DNA of 64,000 bases from Kordiimonas pumila (GCF_015240255.1 NZ_CP061205.1:2315501-2379500); one strand, 5' to 3'; counted from the first letter of the stretch, positions 1 to 10,190 are shown. Translations and numbers: made by a program. The notes: a model not told the origin generated them from the sequence alone.

Positions 1-714
1 CACCTTGAATGTTCCTGCATGATTGAAAAGCATTTGGGTGAAACCATTGATATTCACGGCGGTGGTCAAGATTTAATATTTCCACACCATGAGAATGAAA
101 TTGCTCAAAGTGAGTGCGCACACGGTAAACAGTTTGTTAAGTATTGGATGCATAACGGTTATTTGACTGTTGACGGCGAGAAAATGTCCAAATCACTCGG
201 CAACTTTCACACAGTAGATGATCTTCTTAAAGATCATGAAGGAGAGGCTTTGCGGCTTTCGCTTTTAACGGCGCACTATAGGCAACCGATTGATTTTTCT
301 ATTGAAAGTGTTAACGAGCAAAAACGTCGCCTTGATCGCTGGTACAGGATAACAGACAATGTTGAGGCAGCATCTACCGTGCCAGAAACAGTAGTGAATG
401 CTTTGAAAGATGACATTAACACCCCAAAAGCAATCGCAGCTCTTGACGAGCTTGCAGCGGATGAAACGGCTTCAGAGCTGAAAGCTGGCGCTCAGTTCCT
501 TGGCTTTATAACACGCAGTGCTGCTGAGTGGTTTCAGGCCGGTATTGCAGGCGATATTTCACCGCTTGCTATTGATGCGATGATTGATGCTCGTAATCAA
601 GCCCGCCGTGAGAGGGACTTTGCAGAGTCTGATAGAATCCGTGATGAGCTGCTCGGCCTTGGCATTGCACTGGAAGATACGCCAGAAGGCACTCTTTGGC
701 GTAAGGCTGACTAA
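1..714 (+). CDS. cysS: Cysteinyl-tRNA synthetase, C-terminal part (5' end outside window)
   Basis: Class I aminoacyl-tRNA synthetase that charges tRNA-Cys in the cytoplasm. The reading frame is open from base 1, so the gene starts upstream; 237 residues of a usual ~460 are present. Visible are the ECS and HHENE segments that carry the zinc ligands (Cys, His, Glu) used to recognise cysteine, and the KMSKS loop at bases 184-198 that closes over ATP. The DALR-type anticodon-binding C-terminus follows and ends normally. The stop codon abuts the next ATG with no gap, so trmJ is probably translated from the same message. Identity is clear; only the truncation limits confidence. Confidence 0.96.
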   Translation, partial: HLECSCMIEKHLGETIDIHGGGQDLIFPHHENEIAQSECAHGKQFVKYWMHNGYLTVDGEKMSKSLGNFHTVDDLLKDHEGEALRLSLLTAHYRQPIDFSIESVNEQKRRLDRWYRITDNVEAASTVPETVVNALKDDINTPKAIAALDELAADETASELKAGAQFLGFITRSAAEWFQAGIAGDISPLAIDAMIDARNQARRERDFAESDRIRDELLGLGIALEDTPEGTLWRKAD

Positions 715-1449
715 ATGAGCAAAGGTTTCTTGCCCGCTATCGTACTTGTAAGGCCACAACTGGGCGAAAATATTGGTAAGACAGCACGGGCTATGTTGAA
801 TTTTGGTTTAACTGACCTTCGGCTTGTAGCCCCGAGAGATGGTTGGCCAAACCCTGATGCAGGCCCGTCTGCAGCTGGCGCGGGGCGTGTGATTGAGGCG
901 GCGCGTGTATTTGAAACTGTTGAACAGGCCATTGCTGATTGCACGCACGTTTATGCTACAACAGTGAGAGACAGGGATATGCCTAAGCCGGTTGTGACGC
1001 CGTCTGAGGCCGCTGCACAAATCCACGGCCTTCAGAAAATGGGCAATCAGACCGCTATACTGTTTGGGCCAGAGCGGTCTGGCATGACAAATGATGATGT
1101 TGCTCTTGCAGATACGGTTTTAACGGTGCCAGTTAATTCTGAATATGGTAGCTTGAACTTGGCGCAGGCCGTGATACTGGTTGCATATGAGCTCTTTAAA
1201 ACACATGATACTACACCTGTGCATCAGCCTGCACACCCAGAAGGACTGGCCACAAAAGCAGAAGTGGTCGGACTTATGGAGCACCTTGAGGCTGAATTAA
1301 CAAAGTCTGGTTTTTTTAGAAGTAAAGACAGACAGGATAGTATGCGTCGAACCATCAGAAACTTAATCCAAAATGCGGGTTTCTGTTCACAGGAAGTTCA
1401 GACTATGCGGGGTATTGTAAAATCATTATCGCGGCGAAAGCCTGAATAG
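715..1449 (+). CDS. trmJ: tRNA (cytidine/uridine-2'-O-)methyltransferase TrmJ-type (SpoU/TrmH superfamily)
   Basis: SAM-dependent 2'-O-methyltransferase of the SPOUT knot fold, most likely acting on position 32 of tRNA anticodon loops. The N-terminal VLVRPQLGENIG segment matches SPOUT motif 1, and the C-terminal half carries the trefoil-knot motifs ILFGPERSGM and VPVNSEYGSLNLAQAV. The 244-residue length fits TrmJ rather than the larger TrmH/RlmB proteins with an N-terminal RNA-binding extension. It follows cysS without a gap, so a tRNA-related transcription unit is likely. The exact target nucleotide is inferred from the family only. Confidence 0.88.
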   Translation: MSKGFLPAIVLVRPQLGENIGKTARAMLNFGLTDLRLVAPRDGWPNPDAGPSAAGAGRVIEAARVFETVEQAIADCTHVYATTVRDRDMPKPVVTPSEAAAQIHGLQKMGNQTAILFGPERSGMTNDDVALADTVLTVPVNSEYGSLNLAQAVILVAYELFKTHDTTPVHQPAHPEGLATKAEVVGLMEHLEAELTKSGFFRSKDRQDSMRRTIRNLIQNAGFCSQEVQTMRGIVKSLSRRKPE

Positions 1450-1522
1450 AGGCACTTTGCAGAGATTATATGCATTGTTATAGTAAACTATATAGACTGA
1501 GCCACCTAACACAGGAGAAGCT

Positions 1523-2110
1523 ATGTTTTTCTCGGGACTGCTAATTGCTGCGGCCATGATGTTTCAAACAGATATTGATGATACTGGGACGGCCGTTGCG
1601 CGCCCGATGGGCAATGCTATTTTGGAACCGGACACTGGCAGTTATTATCAGGTTTTTGAGTTTTATGGTAGGCCCCCGTACACATGGGAGCATGCTAACC
1701 GTATGGTGAAAGGGTATCACTACCAAGGGCGAGAAGGACGATTAGCAGAAGTAAAATCAGGTAATACCCATTATTTTTTACTGGTTAATTTTCCAGATAT
1801 CAGAACAAATCCTATGTGGATTGGCCTTCATGTTGAATGTAACGAAACTGCCGAGATTAAATGGCAGGATGGAAGTAGCCTTTCTGAGCAATCGTTCAGG
1901 GCATGGAATGACGGGACACCCAAAAATATTAGCCGTACCTGCCGCGAACATAAAGAAAGCGGTATGATACTACCGGTATTTTATCAGGCGCATGAACTTG
2001 GTGTGCGGTGGGAAGTGGCACAAGAAAAAGCTAATATGAAGTATATGATGGTAGAGTTTCCTGTGCCGACTGAAGCAGAGCAAGAAAAGACTGATACAGC
2101 AAAGCCGTGA
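1523..2110 (+). CDS. Uncharacterised protein with a C-type-lectin-like domain
   Basis: 195 residues of unknown function. Residues about 41-180 follow the pattern of the C-type lectin fold: a YYQVFEF strand, W55 followed by an alanine, GRLAEV at 72-77, WIGL at 99-102, a WQDGS turn at 114-118, W128, W163 and a terminal YMMVEFP strand. The calcium-ligand motifs EPN/QPD and WND of sugar-binding lectins are not seen, so it is probably a calcium-independent ligand-binding variant. The first 15 residues are hydrophobic (LLIAAAMMF) and may be a weak signal peptide or anchor. AGGAGAAGCT precedes the ATG. It stands alone, convergent with hemB. Fold assignment is by eye. Confidence 0.72.
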   Translation: MFFSGLLIAAAMMFQTDIDDTGTAVARPMGNAILEPDTGSYYQVFEFYGRPPYTWEHANRMVKGYHYQGREGRLAEVKSGNTHYFLLVNFPDIRTNPMWIGLHVECNETAEIKWQDGSSLSEQSFRAWNDGTPKNISRTCREHKESGMILPVFYQAHELGVRWEVAQEKANMKYMMVEFPVPTEAEQEKTDTAKP

Positions 2111-2130
2111 CAGCGTTTTGTTTTCGCTCT

Positions 2131-3150
<1,020 letters not shown>

Positions 3151-3260
3151 CTAGCTAAATGGTTTTCATGTGTCACGAAAAGACAGCATATAGACACAAT
3201 TTAAGTAGAATTTTATCTTTAATAAAGAGTTAGGACTTATTGACGCAGTGTAATCGTGCA

Positions 3261-3281
3261 GATTCGATGAAAAATCGAATC
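3261..3281. promoter_or_regulatory. Perfect 8-bp inverted repeat with two GANTC sites upstream of the MarR gene
   Basis: GATTCGAT, a 5-base spacer, then ATCGAATC, located 72 bases before the MarR-type start codon in the hemB/MarR divergent region. The repeat contains GATTC and GAATC, both of which are target sites for the alphaproteobacterial methylase CcrM (GANTC). It may be the operator of the adjacent regulator or a methylation-sensitive promoter element. Function is inference from position and symmetry. Confidence 0.45.
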
Positions 3282-3352
3282 AAATGTTATAGACTATTGA
3301 TATTTGGTCTAAAGTTTAACTCAGGTGTATAATAATCAGGCGGGTTTGAAAA

Positions 3353-3832
3353 ATGAGTGGATATGACTTTAATGATCCAAAATATTTGTTTTTGGATATT
3401 TTGTCGCTGGTTGAGCGACTGCACAGGCGGCTTCTTGACGTTTTGAAAAGCCATTTAGAAAATATTGGTTTGAACGAGCTAAACCCCGTGCAGGCATTAC
3501 TTTTATATAATATCGGCGAAAATGAAATGACGGCGGGTGAGCTTAAAAGCCGTGGCTATTATCAGGGATCGAATGTTTCCTATAATCTTAAACAACTTGT
3601 TGAAATGGGGTATCTGCGCCATGAACGTTCAGATTATGATCGTCGTGCTGTTCGTATTTCGTTAACTGATAAAGGGTATGAAATTAGAAAGGTAATGGAC
3701 GAGCTTTATCAAAGACATCTTGACGAACTTATGCAGGATGACCTGATAAACCATGATGAATTGAAAAGTCTGCGTAAAAACCTTAGGAACCTTGAGCGTT
3801 TTTGGTCAGACAAAATCCATTTTGGTCTTTAG
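3353..3832 (+). CDS. MarR-family winged-helix regulator, LdtR-like
   Basis: 159-residue DNA-binding regulator. The sequence shows a MarR-type winged helix: helix-turn-helix around residues 58-85 (TAGELKSRGYYQGSNVSYNLKQL), then the wing with the DYDRRAVRISLTDKG signature. Overall it resembles LdtR, the alphaproteobacterial MarR regulator first studied for control of an L,D-transpeptidase gene. It lies between the divergent hemB and the co-directional hemA. A palindrome sits 72 bases upstream, consistent with autoregulation. Whether it controls haem genes is unknown; the position is suggestive only. Confidence 0.82.
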   Translation: MSGYDFNDPKYLFLDILSLVERLHRRLLDVLKSHLENIGLNELNPVQALLLYNIGENEMTAGELKSRGYYQGSNVSYNLKQLVEMGYLRHERSDYDRRAVRISLTDKGYEIRKVMDELYQRHLDELMQDDLINHDELKSLRKNLRNLERFWSDKIHFGL

Positions 3833-3962
3833 AAAAGGGTCATATTCGTTTAGAATGAAGACGTGTAACAGGGCCTGCGACATTTTCGACGCTGGACGTC
3901 TGGGATTTGATGCTGTAACAAGCAGGAAACTCAGGTTCTGTGTAAAGTAACGGAATGACGTG

Positions 3963-5183
3963 ATGGATTATGAAAAGATATTCGCTGATGCAATAGAGGT
4001 TATTCGGTCAGAAGGCCGGTACCGGGTATTTGCTGATATATCGCGCGAACGTGGAAACTTTCCTCGTGCGGTACGCCACGATGCTGGTGATAATGCACGC
4101 ACTATCACGGTATGGTGCTCTAACGACTATCTTGGCATGGGCCAGCATCCCAAAGTGCTTGAAGCAATGCATACTGCCCTTGATGAAACAGGGGCAGGGG
4201 CAGGTGGCACCCGTAATATTGCAGGCACAAACCATTATCACGTTCTTCTCGAGAAAGAGCTGGCAGATCTGCACGGTAAAGAAACAGCTTTGTTATTTAC
4301 GTCAGGATATATTTCAAACGAGGCTACGCTTTCAACAATTGCAAAACTATTGCCGGGCTGTGTTATTTTCTCTGACGCACTTAATCATGCTTCAATGATA
4401 CAGGGTATTCGTAACAGCGGTGCAAAGCGTCATATCTTCCGCCATAATGATGTGGCCCATCTTGAGGAACTGTTGAAAGCAACAGACCCGTCTGTGCCGA
4501 AGCTTATTGCGTTTGAATCGGTTTATTCTATGGACGGTGATATTGCGCCTATCGCAGAGATTTGTGATCTAGCTGACAAATACGGTGCTATTACATACCT
4601 TGATGAAGTGCATGCGGTTGGTATGTACGGCGCTCATGGTGGCGGTGTTTCTGAACGTGACGGCGTTGCCGATAGAGTGACCATTATTGAAGGTACACTT
4701 GGTAAAGCCTTTGGTGTTATGGGTGGTTATATTACCTCATCAAAAGCAATTGTTGATGTGGTACGCAGTCAGGCCGCCGGCTTTATTTTTACAACAGCCT
4801 TAAGCCCTGTATTGGCAGCCGGTGCATTGGCAAGTATCAGGCACCTTAAAGGCAGCTCTGTAGAGCGGGAAGCACAACAGGAACGTGCTGCAGTGCTGAA
4901 AAAGCGCCTTGCTGCAGCCAACTTACCTGTTATGGATTCTGTTAGTCACATTGTCCCTGTTTTTGTTGGGGATCCCGTTCTCTGTAAAGAAGTCTCTGAT
5001 ATGCTTCTGAACGAATATGGTATTTATGTGCAACCTATCAATTACCCGACTGTCCCACGGGGCACAGAGCGCCTGCGCTTTACACCCGGGCCTCTACACG
5101 ACGACAAAGCTATGGATAGCCTTGTTGAAGCCTTAAGAGATGTGTGGAAGCGGATGGAGTTGACGCGTTCTGTTGCTATGTAA
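3963..5183 (+). CDS. hemA: 5-aminolevulinate synthase
   Basis: PLP enzyme that makes 5-aminolevulinate from glycine and succinyl-CoA, the committed step of the C4 (Shemin) haem pathway typical of alphaproteobacteria. The PLP lysine is K248 in [13 protein letters not shown], matching the numbering of the Rhodobacter enzyme; the glycine-rich [17 protein letters not shown] and DEVHAVG segments are present. Length 406 residues is normal. ATG at 3963 is preferred over the GTG at 3960, with GGA about 8 bases upstream. The next small gene follows after 11 bases. Its neighbour hemB provides the following step. Confidence 0.97.
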   Translation: MDYEKIFADAIEVIRSEGRYRVFADISRERGNFPRAVRHDAGDNARTITVWCSNDYLGMGQHPKVLEAMHTALDETGAGAGGTRNIAGTNHYHVLLEKELADLHGKETALLFTSGYISNEATLSTIAKLLPGCVIFSDALNHASMIQGIRNSGAKRHIFRHNDVAHLEELLKATDPSVPKLIAFESVYSMDGDIAPIAEICDLADKYGAITYLDEVHAVGMYGAHGGGVSERDGVADRVTIIEGTLGKAFGVMGGYITSSKAIVDVVRSQAAGFIFTTALSPVLAAGALASIRHLKGSSVEREAQQERAAVLKKRLAAANLPVMDSVSHIVPVFVGDPVLCKEVSDMLLNEYGIYVQPINYPTVPRGTERLRFTPGPLHDDKAMDSLVEALRDVWKRMELTRSVAM

Positions 5184-5194
5184 GGTTTTACTGA

Positions 5195-5413
5195 ATGGCA
5201 AAGCCCGGTAATATCATTGTAGAGTTTATAACCATTGGTAACACCTTAAAGGTCTGTGCCATTTGCGAGCGTACAGGCCGTGAAGTTAGCATAGTGGGTG
5301 ACCCTAAAGCACCTCGTGCAGAACTTGAACGTATCGCTGTGCAAAAGCTGCGATACGTTATGGAACGGGATGCGAAAAATATGACTAATTCTAAAAGTGG
5401 TTTATTGGCTTAA
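5195..5413 (+). CDS. Small conserved alphaproteobacterial protein (DUF6898-like)
   Basis: 72-residue protein with a compact beta-rich pattern (IIVEFITIGNTLKVCAICERTGREVSIVGDP) followed by a helix (AELERIAVQKLRYVMER). It resembles a small alphaproteobacterial family that I recall as DUF6898, sometimes misannotated as serine hydroxymethyltransferase. No catalytic motif is visible. It lies 11 bases after hemA and so is probably cotranscribed; it is convergent with mucR, whose stop codon is only 4 bases away. Function unknown. Confidence 0.65.
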   Translation: MAKPGNIIVEFITIGNTLKVCAICERTGREVSIVGDPKAPRAELERIAVQKLRYVMERDAKNMTNSKSGLLA

Positions 5414-5417
5414 TGGG

Positions 5418-5828
5418 CTAACGCTTTTTACCAAGCCCAATTTTCTTGGCAAACTCTGATCTTTTTGTTGCGTATGAAGGGGCGACCATTGGGTAATCTG
5501 GTGGTAAATCCCACCTTGCGCGGTATTCTTCTGGGGTCATATCATAATGCGTGCGCAGATAGCGTTTCAGCATTTTAAGCTTTTTACCATCTTCGAGGCA
5601 GATAATATAATCATCTGTATATGATTTTTTAATCGGAATGGCAGGCTTCAAGGTTTCCGGGACATTTGTCACGGTACCTAAAGTATAAAGTGTAGAATAC
5701 ACAGTTTTGATGACTTCAGGTAATTCATCTGACGTAACTGTATTATTACTAACGTAAGCAGTAACAATATCAGCAGCAAGTCCAAGCATGTCATTTGAAG
5801 GTATTAAGTCAAGTGAATTGTCCGACAT
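5418..5828 (-). CDS. mucR: MucR/Ros-family transcriptional regulator
   Basis: Global regulator/nucleoid-type DNA-binding protein of the Ros/MucR family, 136 residues. The DNA-binding core IICLEDGKKLKMLKRYL is followed by MTPEEYRARWDLP and the typical tail YPMVAPSYATKRSEFAKKIGLGK. At the positions of the Ros zinc ligands it has C77, D80, Y90 and Y95, with H94 adjacent, so only one canonical cysteine remains. Ros/MucR proteins that fold without zinc are known from Mesorhizobium. The N-terminal 60 residues fit the oligomerisation region. The upstream 270 bases are very AT-rich, as expected for a MucR target. Confidence 0.9.
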   Translation of the reverse strand: MSDNSLDLIPSNDMLGLAADIVTAYVSNNTVTSDELPEVIKTVYSTLYTLGTVTNVPETLKPAIPIKKSYTDDYIICLEDGKKLKMLKRYLRTHYDMTPEEYRARWDLPPDYPMVAPSYATKRSEFAKKIGLGKKR

Positions 5829-6099
5829 TAAATAGACGCTCCAATTTCCTCTTATCTAGTTTATGTTTTTGCCGTATTTTTAGTAGAAATACAACATTAA
5901 ATAGTTAAATAAACAAAGTTTTTATTGTTAACAAAGTGTTAATAAATTGGTGTATGCAAGTATTGCGTGCTTGTTTTTATGAGAACTTCATAAAGTCAAT
6001 ATCTAGAGGAAGCTTTTCTTGGGTTATGACTTTATCTGTGATATTGACCGCTACTAGGTGTTGAATAGAGCTTAAGCTCATATCTTTAGAGGCCATGAA

Positions 6100-6537
6100 A
6101 TGAGCGATAATATTATTGCAGTCGCCTGTGACCATGCGGGCTTTTCTCTCAAAGAAGACATAAAGTCTCACTTGGCTAGTCAGGGCTATCAGGTACTTGA
6201 CTTGGGAACAAATGGTTCTGAATCAGTAGACTACCCAGATTTCGGCCGCGCTATGGGCGACGCGATTGCCTCTGATAAGGCTAGCCGTGGTATTCTTATT
6301 TGTGGTTCAGGAATTGGTATTTCCATTGCAGCAAACAGAAATCCCGCAGTTCGTGCAGCGCTGTGTGAGTCAGGCCTGTCTGCCCGACTTTCTCGTCAGC
6401 ACAATGATGCAAATGTTTTGGCGCTTGGCGCCCGTTTGATCGGCATTGAAACAGCGCTTGACTGTGTGAATGCCTTTTTAACGACAGATTTTGAAGGAGG
6501 GCGCCATCAGCGGCGCGTGGATAAGCTGGGAAGCTGA
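6100..6537 (+). CDS. rpiB: Ribose-5-phosphate isomerase B
   Basis: Interconverts ribose 5-phosphate and ribulose 5-phosphate in the pentose phosphate pathway. The family is recognised by the N-terminal IAVACDHAGFSLKE, the SVDYPDFGRAMG segment, and the active-site cysteine C68 in ILICGSGIGISIAANR. Length 145 residues is usual for RpiB. AGAGG lies 7 bases before the ATG at 6100. It precedes glyA by 79 bases, an arrangement (rpiB-glyA-nrdR-rib) seen in many alphaproteobacteria. Confidence 0.95.
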   Translation: MSDNIIAVACDHAGFSLKEDIKSHLASQGYQVLDLGTNGSESVDYPDFGRAMGDAIASDKASRGILICGSGIGISIAANRNPAVRAALCESGLSARLSRQHNDANVLALGARLIGIETALDCVNAFLTTDFEGGRHQRRVDKLGS

Positions 6538-6616
6538 AGTAGTATTATGATGTGTACCAGCTGTTTAAGCTATTAGTTGATTCCATTAATTTTGTGTACT
6601 TTAAGGACTATTGAAT

Positions 6617-7897
6617 ATGACCAGTTTTAGACAAGATGGTTTTTTTACTTCCAGTTTAGCTGATACTGACAGTGAACTTCTTAAATCTATTGATGGTGAA
6701 TTACTGCGCCAGCAAACCCAGATTGAATTGATTGCCTCTGAAAATATTGTAAGCAAAGCAGTTCTTGAAGCGCAAGGTTCTGTTCTTACTAATAAATATG
6801 CAGAAGGCTATTCTGGACGCCGTTACTATCAGGGCTGTCACCATGTTGACATAGCGGAAGACCTTGCAGTAGAGCGCGCTAAAAAGCTGTTTAATGCTGG
6901 TTATGTAAATGTTCAGCCTCATTCTGGTGCTCAGGCGAATGGTGCGGTTATGCTGGCACTCGCAAAGCCTGGTGATACGATCCTTGGTATGTCCCTTGAT
7001 GCTGGTGGCCACCTTACACACGGTGCGGCACCTGCGCTTTCTGGCAAGTGGTTTAATGCTGTTCAGTACGGTGTTCGCCGCGAAGATGCCCTTATTGATT
7101 TTGATGAAGTGGCCGCGCTCGCTAAAGAGCATAAGCCGACTATCATTATTGCAGGTGGTTCTGCATACCCACGTGTGATTGATTTTAAAAAATTCCGCGA
7201 GATTGCAGACAGTGTTGGTGCTCTTTTAATGGTTGATATGGCCCACTTTGCTGGACTGGTAGCAGGTAAAGAACACCCGAACCCTCTTGAATATGCCCAT
7301 GTTGTAACGACAACTACGCACAAAACACTGCGCGGTCCACGTGGGGGTATGATCCTGACAAACGATGAAGCCATTGCTAAGAAGATTAACTCTGCTGTTT
7401 TTCCGGGTCTTCAAGGTGGCCCATTGATGCACGTTATCGCGGCAAAAGCCGTTGCTTTTGGTGAAGCCTTACGACCTGAGTTCCAAAAGTATGCTGCTCA
7501 GGTTATTGAAAACGCTAAGGCTCTGGCAGCTCGTTTGAAAGAAAATGGATTTGATATTGTTTCTGGTGGTACAGATACGCATGTGGTTTTAGTGGATTTG
7601 CGCCCAAAAGGCTTAACAGGCAAGTCTGCTGACGAAGCGCTTGAGCGCGCATTAATGACCTGTAACAAAAACGGTGTGCCATTTGACCCAGAAAAACCTT
7701 TTATAACATCAGGCATTCGCCTTGGCACACCTGCTGGCACAACGCGCGGTTTTGCTGTTGAAGAATTTGTTCAGATTGCAGATATGATTACAGAAGTTCT
7801 GGATGGTTTGGCTGCAAATCCTGATAATAATGAAGCTGCTGAAGCTGCCGTTCGTGTAAAAGTGGCTGAACTTTGTACTCGCTTCCCAATTTATTAA
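6617..7897 (+). CDS. glyA: Serine hydroxymethyltransferase
   Basis: PLP enzyme that converts serine and tetrahydrofolate to glycine and 5,10-methylene-tetrahydrofolate, the main source of one-carbon units. The PLP lysine is K236 in [15 protein letters not shown]; other hallmarks are [25 protein letters not shown] and MVDMAHFAG. The ATG at 6617 is chosen because AAGGA ends 9 bases upstream; a TTG at 6611 is too close to it. 426 residues is normal. Glycine made here could also feed the nearby 5-aminolevulinate synthase. Confidence 0.97.
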   Translation: MTSFRQDGFFTSSLADTDSELLKSIDGELLRQQTQIELIASENIVSKAVLEAQGSVLTNKYAEGYSGRRYYQGCHHVDIAEDLAVERAKKLFNAGYVNVQPHSGAQANGAVMLALAKPGDTILGMSLDAGGHLTHGAAPALSGKWFNAVQYGVRREDALIDFDEVAALAKEHKPTIIIAGGSAYPRVIDFKKFREIADSVGALLMVDMAHFAGLVAGKEHPNPLEYAHVVTTTTHKTLRGPRGGMILTNDEAIAKKINSAVFPGLQGGPLMHVIAAKAVAFGEALRPEFQKYAAQVIENAKALAARLKENGFDIVSGGTDTHVVLVDLRPKGLTGKSADEALERALMTCNKNGVPFDPEKPFITSGIRLGTPAGTTRGFAVEEFVQIADMITEVLDGLAANPDNNEAAEAAVRVKVAELCTRFPIY

Positions 7898-7919
7898 AGA
7901 TTGGGTAAATAGAAATGAA

Positions 7920-7943
7920 GGGTGCAGAGTAGTGGCTGCACCC
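7920..7943 (+). terminator. Hairpin after glyA (possible weak terminator or processing site)
   Basis: GGGTGCAG, an 8-base loop, then CTGCACCC, lying 22 bases after the glyA stop. The following bases (AAAACCAATTTTACC) lack a clean T run, so it may attenuate or stabilise the glyA message rather than terminate fully before nrdR. Confidence 0.5.
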
Positions 7944-7975
7944 AAAACCAATTTTACCTAGGGGGGTAGGGCGTT

Positions 7976-8455
7976 ATGCGCTGTCCATTTTGTCAGAACG
8001 AAGATACTCAGGTTAAGGATTCACGGCCATCGGATGATAAGTCTGCTATTCGAAGGAGGCGTTATTGCCCTGCGTGTGGTGCACGGTTTACAACCTTTGA
8101 ACGGGTTCAACTACGTGAGCTGACTGTTTTGAAGAAAAATGGCAGGCGCGTTCCCTTTGAGCGGAATAAACTTGAGCGGTCACTTGATATTGCCCTACGG
8201 AAAAGACCTGTTGAGCTTGATCGTATAGAACGAATGATCAATGGAATTGTACGCCGTCTTGAATCGATGGGTGAAAGTGACATTGATTCAGAGACAATTG
8301 GCAAGCTTGTTATGGAAGGACTAGAGAGCCTCGATCAGGTTGCTTACGTGCGCTATGCCTCTGTTTACCGTAATTTCCGGGAAGCTTCTGACTTTGAGAA
8401 GTTTTTGGGGAAAATGACAGGTGTGGAAGAAGATGAAGGGTTTGTTGAAGACTGA
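7976..8455 (+). CDS. nrdR: Transcriptional repressor NrdR
   Basis: ATP/dATP-sensing repressor of ribonucleotide reductase genes. Residues 1-34 form the zinc ribbon, with cysteines at 3, 6, 31 and 34 (MRCPFC and YCPACG). Residues about 49-139 form the ATP-cone ([20 protein letters not shown] to [13 protein letters not shown]). 159 residues is typical. The start is preceded by a strong purine stretch (AGGGGGGTAGGG). It lies at the head of the riboflavin genes, the common nrdR-ribD order of proteobacteria. Confidence 0.97.
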   Translation: MRCPFCQNEDTQVKDSRPSDDKSAIRRRRYCPACGARFTTFERVQLRELTVLKKNGRRVPFERNKLERSLDIALRKRPVELDRIERMINGIVRRLESMGESDIDSETIGKLVMEGLESLDQVAYVRYASVYRNFREASDFEKFLGKMTGVEEDEGFVED

Positions 8456-8466
8456 TAGGATGAGCT

Positions 8467-9570
8467 TTGGCATTCGTAGATGATATTAAATGGATGCGAC
8501 ATGCGCTTGCTCTTGCCGCGCGCGGTCTGGGCAATGTGGCACCTAACCCTGCGGTTGGGTGCCTTCTTGTTAAAGGTGGTGTTATTATAGGCCGTGGCTG
8601 GACCCAGCCCGGCGGCAGACCCCACGCCGAAACCGTAGCGCTTGATCAGGCTGGAGAAAATACTGCTGGTGCTACTGCTTTTGTTACTCTTGAGCCTTGC
8701 TCCCATTTTGGAAAAACGCCCCCTTGTGTCGATGCCTTGATCAAAGCTCGCTTATCGCGAGTTGTTGTGGCGGTGGAAGACATAGACAGTAGGGTGAACG
8801 GTGCGGGTATTCGTAAGCTACGTGCCGCTGGGGTTGAGGTTACCACTGGTGTTTTGGAGGCAGAGGCCCGCGCTGTAAACGCAGGTTTTTTTAATACTGT
8901 AATAAAAGATCGGCCTTTGTTTTCCCTGAAAATTGCATCAAGCCTTGACGGTAAAATTGCCACTGCAACTGGGGAAAGCAAATGGATTACAGGCATTCAA
9001 GCCCGCCGTTATGGTCATATGCTACGATACCAGCATGATGCTATTTTGGTGGGTGTTAATACGGTGCTTGCTGATAACCCTGATTTAAGGTGTAGGATAA
9101 CTGGCCTTGAGAAGGGGTCGCCAATTCGTATTGTCTTGGATAGTTCCCTTCAAACACCAATAGATTCCGCCTTATTCAAAACGGCAAGTGCCATGCACCC
9201 TGTCATGATTATTTCTACTGAAGATAAGTGTAGCCCCAGCAAAGTAACGGCAGTTGCAAAAATAGACGGTGTAGAACTTGTTACAGTGGCCAATACATAT
9301 GATTTAAAAATGGTGGCTACTATCTTAGCCGCAAAAGGCATTACACGCTGCCTTATAGAAGGCGGAGCACAGGTATATGCGTCATTTTTCAGGGAAGGCT
9401 TGGTTGATGTACTTTATCATTTTACAGCAGGTAAAGCCATCGGTGCTGAAGGAATTAATGCCATAGGTAATTTATCCCTTGCCGATCTGGCACATGCGCC
9501 CCATTTAAAACAAGTGCGGACCCAAATTATAGGCGATGATTTACTTGCAACCTATATTCAGACAGAGTAA
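8467..9570 (+). CDS. ribD: Bifunctional diaminohydroxyphosphoribosylaminopyrimidine deaminase / 5-amino-6-(5-phosphoribosylamino)uracil reductase
   Basis: Catalyses the deamination and reduction steps of riboflavin synthesis. The N-terminal cytidine-deaminase-like domain has the zinc/catalytic set H53-A-E55, C78 and C87 (PCSHFGKTPPC). The C-terminal reductase domain starts about residue 150 (FSLKIASSLDGKIA) and includes ITGIQAR and the LIEGGAQV segment. The start is TTG at 8467, supported by AGGA 6 bases upstream and by the usual N-terminus before MRHALALA. It follows nrdR by 11 bases and precedes ribE by 9. Confidence 0.96.
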   Translation: MAFVDDIKWMRHALALAARGLGNVAPNPAVGCLLVKGGVIIGRGWTQPGGRPHAETVALDQAGENTAGATAFVTLEPCSHFGKTPPCVDALIKARLSRVVVAVEDIDSRVNGAGIRKLRAAGVEVTTGVLEAEARAVNAGFFNTVIKDRPLFSLKIASSLDGKIATATGESKWITGIQARRYGHMLRYQHDAILVGVNTVLADNPDLRCRITGLEKGSPIRIVLDSSLQTPIDSALFKTASAMHPVMIISTEDKCSPSKVTAVAKIDGVELVTVANTYDLKMVATILAAKGITRCLIEGGAQVYASFFREGLVDVLYHFTAGKAIGAEGINAIGNLSLADLAHAPHLKQVRTQIIGDDLLATYIQTE

Positions 9571-9579
9571 CTGAACATT

Positions 9580-10176
9580 ATGTTTACTGGAATTGTCACA
9601 GATGTTGGTAGTGTACTGTCCCTTGAAGGGGATGGTGATATTCGTGTTGCGATAAGAACCTCGTATGATACGTCGGGAATTGCTATTGGTGCATCTATCG
9701 CGTGCTCGGGTGTTTGCCTTACTGTTGTTGATAAAGGTGCCGACTGGTTTGAAGCAGATGTATCGCGGGAAACACTGTCCGTTACCAGTTTAAGTGGTTG
9801 GAAACCGGGCAGCCTTGTTAATCTTGAACGTTCGTTAAAAGTTGGTGATGAACTGGGCGGGCATATTGTAACGGGGCATGTTGACTGTAGTGGTCGAATC
9901 GAAAAATTTGATTCGATAGATGATTCGATTTATATGGAAGTGTCTTTTCCTACCCGGTTTGGTACCTTCATTGCGCAAAAGGGAAGTGTTGCTATAGACG
10001 GGGTCTCCCTAACTGTTAATACTGTGACAGATACAGACACAGAAACGCGGTTCTCGATTAATTTAATTCCACACACTCAGGAAGTAACAGCATTCAGAAC
10101 AACAAAGGCCGGTGATGCTGTAAACCTTGAGTTTGATATATTGGCGCGGTACGTCGCGCGCTTGCAAAAACAATAA
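9580..10176 (+). CDS. ribE: Riboflavin synthase, alpha subunit
   Basis: Dismutates two 6,7-dimethyl-8-ribityllumazine molecules to riboflavin and the ribitylamino-pyrimidine. The protein has the two lumazine-binding repeats of the family: the first begins MFTGIVTDVG with SIACSGVCLTV, the second near residue 95 with GGHIVTGHVDCSG and VAIDGVSLTVN. 198 residues is normal. The gene contains three GANTC sites within 31 bases (9896-9926), an unusual local cluster. It is 9 bases after ribD and 14 before ribBA. Confidence 0.96.
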   Translation: MFTGIVTDVGSVLSLEGDGDIRVAIRTSYDTSGIAIGASIACSGVCLTVVDKGADWFEADVSRETLSVTSLSGWKPGSLVNLERSLKVGDELGGHIVTGHVDCSGRIEKFDSIDDSIYMEVSFPTRFGTFIAQKGSVAIDGVSLTVNTVTDTDTETRFSINLIPHTQEVTAFRTTKAGDAVNLEFDILARYVARLQKQ

Positions 10177-10190
10177 TGTAAAGGCTTGAA

